Shown here: one piece after another, positions 60,435 to 64,000 of the stretch
Layout of the letters: every line of letters begins with the position of its first letter
How positions within the stretch are numbered: the first letter of the stretch is position 1
Assembly: GCA_034766995.1 (NCBI GenBank)
Contig: CM068321.1
Span: 14,349,026-14,413,025, forward strand
Reading direction: 5' to 3'
DNA: 64,000 bases
DNA from: Acanthacorydalis orientalis
Lineage: Eukaryota; Arthropoda; Insecta; Megaloptera; Corydalidae
Notes under the pieces: generated by a model
Databases searched by the model: none
What the model was told of the DNA's origin: nothing
Seen by the model: the letters and a program-made list of their open reading frames with translations, nothing else
Translations under genes and position numbers: made by a program

Positions 60435-61336
60435 GTAAGTGAAGATCCCCCTTACTGTGTTCTAGATAGAAATACATCTTCTTGTTGCCTCTAAAGGAAA
60501 TGAAATTTGGTAGATATTTTCATGAGAAATTGCAATAGGTAATTTAGAAAATTTGTTTTTCGGCATTATTGTTACTTTATTTTCTGGATATGATACAGTA
60601 AAAATATAAACAATATTTTAGAAATGGTTCATCACCTGTGTCAAAAACATTTTAAGCACTAATAATTATTTTTTGATAATTTGTTTTTCGTTTAATAATA
60701 TAAAAAAAAAATATTAACAAAGCATAAACAAATATCTCTGTAAAATATTTTCATTAAATAAGTATATTTAAAAAATATTTTAAATATATCAGATACATGT
60801 TGTTATTATTTGTAAAAAATGCATATACTGTAGAATAATAATATAGATAGAGATGAATATAGAAAATGACTTTATTTGAAAGAATAAAAAAATGAAAATG
60901 GAAAAAGTAAGATAATATTTTATATAGTTTATAATATATTATAAAACTTTATTTTTGAAACATAGCATTTTATTGCATTTTCAAAATACTATTTTCTGTT
61001 ACTAATTTTTAATTCATTTTTCATTCTTGAAAAACAAACATGAAGAGAAATAAACCAAAGATTGATAAATAATAGTTGATTGTTCTATAATCGCAAGTCA
61101 TGGGCTTACATAATCTTACTATCGGGGATACTTTTTTTAGCAAGACTTTCTTTAACAATAATTCTCGATAACACATTATATATTCCGAAAATACACAATT
61201 TATAATAGAAAAAATATCATTAAAACGATTCAGTTGAAAATGTATATTTCAGAATATATATATATTTTGAACAAATCCACAACAATACATCACAAAGTAG
61301 TCCAAAGAATTTTATAAATATAATATTAACAATTTA

Positions 61337-61359
61337 CTATCTATCTATCTATCTATCTA

Positions 61360-61409
<50 letters not shown>

Positions 61410-61423
61410 AAGAGAGAGAGAGA
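61337..61423. repeat. (CTAT)n(TA)n(GA)n compound array
   Basis: Six CTAT units, then TA, then GCAA and GAGAGAGAG. Confidence 0.95.
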
Positions 61424-61945
61424 TAAAAAATATTAAAATACAATTTGATTTTTCAAATACAAATATTTCAAGTACCATACATATAATACAAGTATAAGTA
61501 ATACAAGTACCATACGTGTTGTCGCCCCTTATTATGCGACTATTCATACAAGAATCCTAATTACTTGGATTATTTTTTAGTAATTAACTTCAAATATACG
61601 AAACATATCTTACAGAAAATTATAAACTAACGCACTATACGGACGATAAAAACAAAAGGAGGACCAAAATTACTTTGTAGGGGGGAAACAGTTAAGAAAA
61701 GTGCGTTAAATGTATTCTATTTTTTAAAAAAAAATAATCACTCCAATAGGCATACTTAAGGAAATTAAATTAAGCTAGGTATATTTTAAAAAGATCTAGA
61801 GAAAAATTTCAAGGTATAATGGAAAATTAGATAAGATTAACAAGAAAAATAGATATGAGGGAATAAAAAATATACCAAAAAGAACACTCATTGTTGTAAA
61901 TATCGTTTAGGCTGCTGTAAGGAAATCAAAACCAAAATCGTATAA

Positions 61946-61948
<3 letters not shown>

Positions 61949-61999
<51 letters not shown>
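61949..61999. repeat. (TA)n array
   Basis: About 50 bases of AT. Confidence 0.95.
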
Positions 62000-62002
<3 letters not shown>

Positions 62003-63063
62003 TCATAAGTAAAAATTATATGAACGTTTTTAATTCTTTCACAAAAAACTCAAATCTTGATTTATTAAATTAGTATAAATATTCGTAAAATTAAAAAAAA
62101 AGCTTGTGAAAAAATGTTCATATGATAATTATAATTAAAACCTTAATAGAAAGCATTTTTATAGAATAGCTGGAAAAACTATATACACACAATATGAATA
62201 AGAAATAATAAAGGACAGATGATATAAAAGTTTACAGTTTTTAGAAAATAAACAGAATTTTTATTATAATAGACTTTAAACACAGTACTAAACTATTATT
62301 AAAACTGAATAACTAAAAATTATATTTCACTGTGCTTTTGTATTAAACAAAAAAATCAAAGAAATCACTGTTACTTTTTATGTCATAATTTAATACCATT
62401 TTTCTTGGGACTAAAGTTAAAAATGTAAGAAATCTATTAATAAAAAATAAGTTGGAATACATTACCTCACATATAAACACTTTATTGCATTTAAATAACG
62501 TTTTTAATTTATACGCATAGTAATAAAAGGTTTATTATGCAGATACGACAATGGAAGTATTTAATAAACTAAATAATGTTTGTTTTACAATTTTTTTAAT
62601 TTTCTGTAATAATACAAGTGAAAATGGGACTGTATTTTTTAAAAATTTAAGTATTCAATAAACAGAATACCAAGGGAAGAATAAAAAAATGTATTAAGAG
62701 AATTTACAATTTCTTTTTAATTAAAGACATTCTTCGAACTACATGATCCACACTCGAGGTGATTAAAATATAAAATGGTTCCAACACAAATAAGAAACTT
62801 CCTTGCTACAATACACGGAAATAAAGTGTAATAAAACTTTTATTGGATTCCATCTCCATTTATATATATAAAAAAATTATATCTCGCGTATAAATTTTAT
62901 AGCTCCGAGCTCGTAAATATTCCACGAAAATGATAAATACGTAGTTTGTTTTCCACGATTATTAATAAATTACACGTAAAAGGAAAAAAAGCACAAATAA
63001 AAAAGCAAACAAACGATCGAATAAATTATGAAATTATCACTTATTTTCAATCTTTTCATGCAG

Positions 63064-63195
63064 AACACATTCCGAAATCGTGTTTTAAACGAAACAAACA
63101 CTTCCATTTCATTTCCTGCTGCAAAGCACAAATCCGTAAAGTCTGCTCGTGAAAATTACGATTATCCGGAACGACTCTACCAAAAACCTATTCCG
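63064..63195 (+). CDS. Candidate second exon, 44 codons
   Basis: Preceded by a strong acceptor (long T/C tract, then CATGCAG at 63063). The one open frame reads NTFRNRVLNETNTSISFPAA, then KHKSVKSARENYDYPERLYQ and KPIP, and meets CCG|GTAGTA at 63196. Entry phase 0 matches the exit phase of 60372-60434. The exon is clearly GC-richer than the DNA before it. Its 3' end is uncertain: TCC|GTAAAG at 63136 is another phase 0 donor, and the frame stays open to 63288. ENYDYPERLYQKPIP has a normal residue mix; no domain identified. An ATG at 63028 in the same frame is an alternative start. Confidence 0.4.
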
Positions 63196-63199
63196 GTAG

Positions 63200-63480
63200 T
63201 AAACTCATTGAATATATATACACATACACACATACAGCCGGTGAATGTTCAAAACGTTGTGCTTCAAACTGTATTATGTATTCATTAATTACTCCACTTT
63301 CGACTAATATAAACTCGGTGTAATGACATGTGCGTGCATGCGTGCGTGCGTGCACGTGGATTGTCGGAATGCGGCACGTGTTTAATAGCCGCCTGTGAGA
63401 ACTGCCATGTCATTCGATAGTTTCCAGAGAAAATCGTTAATACACACTGAAACGTTTTGAATGGTACATATTCTCTTTCC
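63200..63480. other. GC-richer flank with alternating GCGT run
   Basis: Contains TGTGCGTGCATGCGTGCGTG and onward (63329-63357), an alternating purine-pyrimidine tract of the kind that can adopt Z-DNA, followed by CACGTGG and GGCACGTGTT E-box words. No frame called. Could be intronic regulatory DNA of the gene starting at 60.4 kb. Confidence 0.35.
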
Positions 63481-63510
63481 TCTACATTATAGGCGAGATT
63501 TTCTTATATA

Positions 63511-63600
63511 GTGTGTGTATGTGTATATATATATATGTGTATATGTATGTATGCATGTCTGCGTGTTTGTGTGCCTATGTATGCATACATACATATTTGT
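63511..63600. repeat. (TG)n(TA)n with ATGT/ATAC units
   Basis: Mixed TG, TA, GTAT and CATA units over about 90 bases. Confidence 0.9.
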
Positions 63601-63604
63601 ATGT

Positions 63605-64000
63605 ATAAATATATGTTTGTTATAACCCAACTGTATGATATATTCAGACTTATTTTAATGAAATTACATCCAGTTTACCTTTAATACAAATCAATTTAAT
63701 TCCAGTTTAATTTCATACACTTTTGGTATGAAATAACAATAATGTTGAACAATGGAAATTACATTAATTTGTTTCTTCATGATCGATCAATTTACCATTT
63801 AATGAAAACGTATCTCATCAACATGAAATAATAATTTACATATGAAATAACACAATTCATACTCCATACACACACACACTCACATATATATATATATATA
63901 ATTCTTAAATTGTATTATAATACAGTTTAGATATTTCAAAATTGATTACAAATTTAAAAAGTGAGGTAAAAATCAAAATTAATAGAGAAACATTTTTTTG
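63605..64000. other. AT-rich non-coding end of the window
   Basis: CCAGTTTA occurs twice within about 40 bases (63670-63710). (CA)n(TA)n array at 63868-63901. No gene. Confidence 0.55.

Larger units (their letters stand above)
60435..63063 (+). other. Proposed first intron of the 60.4 kb gene
   Basis: AT-rich DNA with TA arrays and no competing exon. The AT content rises abruptly after the donor, as expected for an intron. It ends at the acceptor TTATTTTCAATCTTTTCATG then CAG at 63061-63063. Confidence 0.35.

Overview
This window reads as a large AT-rich, gene-poor stretch of an animal nuclear genome. By eye the background is well under 30% GC. CpG is not visibly depleted: CpGs are frequent even in AT-rich parts. 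More than fifty (TA)n arrays, often flanked by (CA)n or (TG)n, are scattered through it. Three decayed mariner transposase fragments can be read directly in the DNA. AT richness, lack of CpG loss and mellifera-like mariner remnants together suggest an arthropod, most likely an insect such as a hymenopteran. That placement is inference; no gene here fixes the species. There is no long open reading frame, no rRNA or tRNA gene, no CRISPR array and no bacterial gene organisation.

Layout. From 1 to about 36 kb is AT-rich background broken by small GC-richer islands near 3.0-3.9, 6.1-6.45, 17.3-17.65, 18.3-18.66, 21.1-21.4, 25.1-26.0 and 29.3-29.75 kb. It also holds a large imperfect foldback with a third arm copy at 21.7-22.1 kb and a mariner relic at 28.1-28.4 kb. 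From 34 to 39 kb there are two further mariner relics (34.4-34.8 and 38.65-38.8 kb) and a TATA-containing island at 36.0-36.5 kb. From 39 to 64 kb come islands at 39.1-39.6, 42.2-42.7, 47.0-47.35, 48.6-49.0, 56.9-57.1, 58.5-58.8, 60.06-60.44 and 63.0-63.5 kb. The best gene evidence is at the right end. A promoter-like island carries GTCACGTGAC E-boxes (about 60.12-60.17 kb). It is followed by an ATG exon (60372-60434) ending in GTAAGT, then by an exon candidate at 63064 behind a strong polypyrimidine tract. Both junctions are in phase 0.

Interpretation. The window is probably intergenic space and/or long introns of one or more large genes. Several islands combine a core-promoter motif, an ATG and an early splice donor, as expected for (alternative) first exons on the + strand (3.1, 3.7, 36.5, 48.8, 60.4 kb). 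A few minus-strand exon candidates also exist: a C2H2 half-finger microexon at 51.5 kb, a SAM-like segment at 18.3-18.4 kb and a possible terminal exon at 10.8 kb. All exon calls rest on splice-site consensus and open frame only. In AT-rich DNA such patterns also arise by chance, so the confidences are low. I did not find a clear new biological system. The most unusual structures are the foldback, the E-box palindrome promoter and the mariner fossils.
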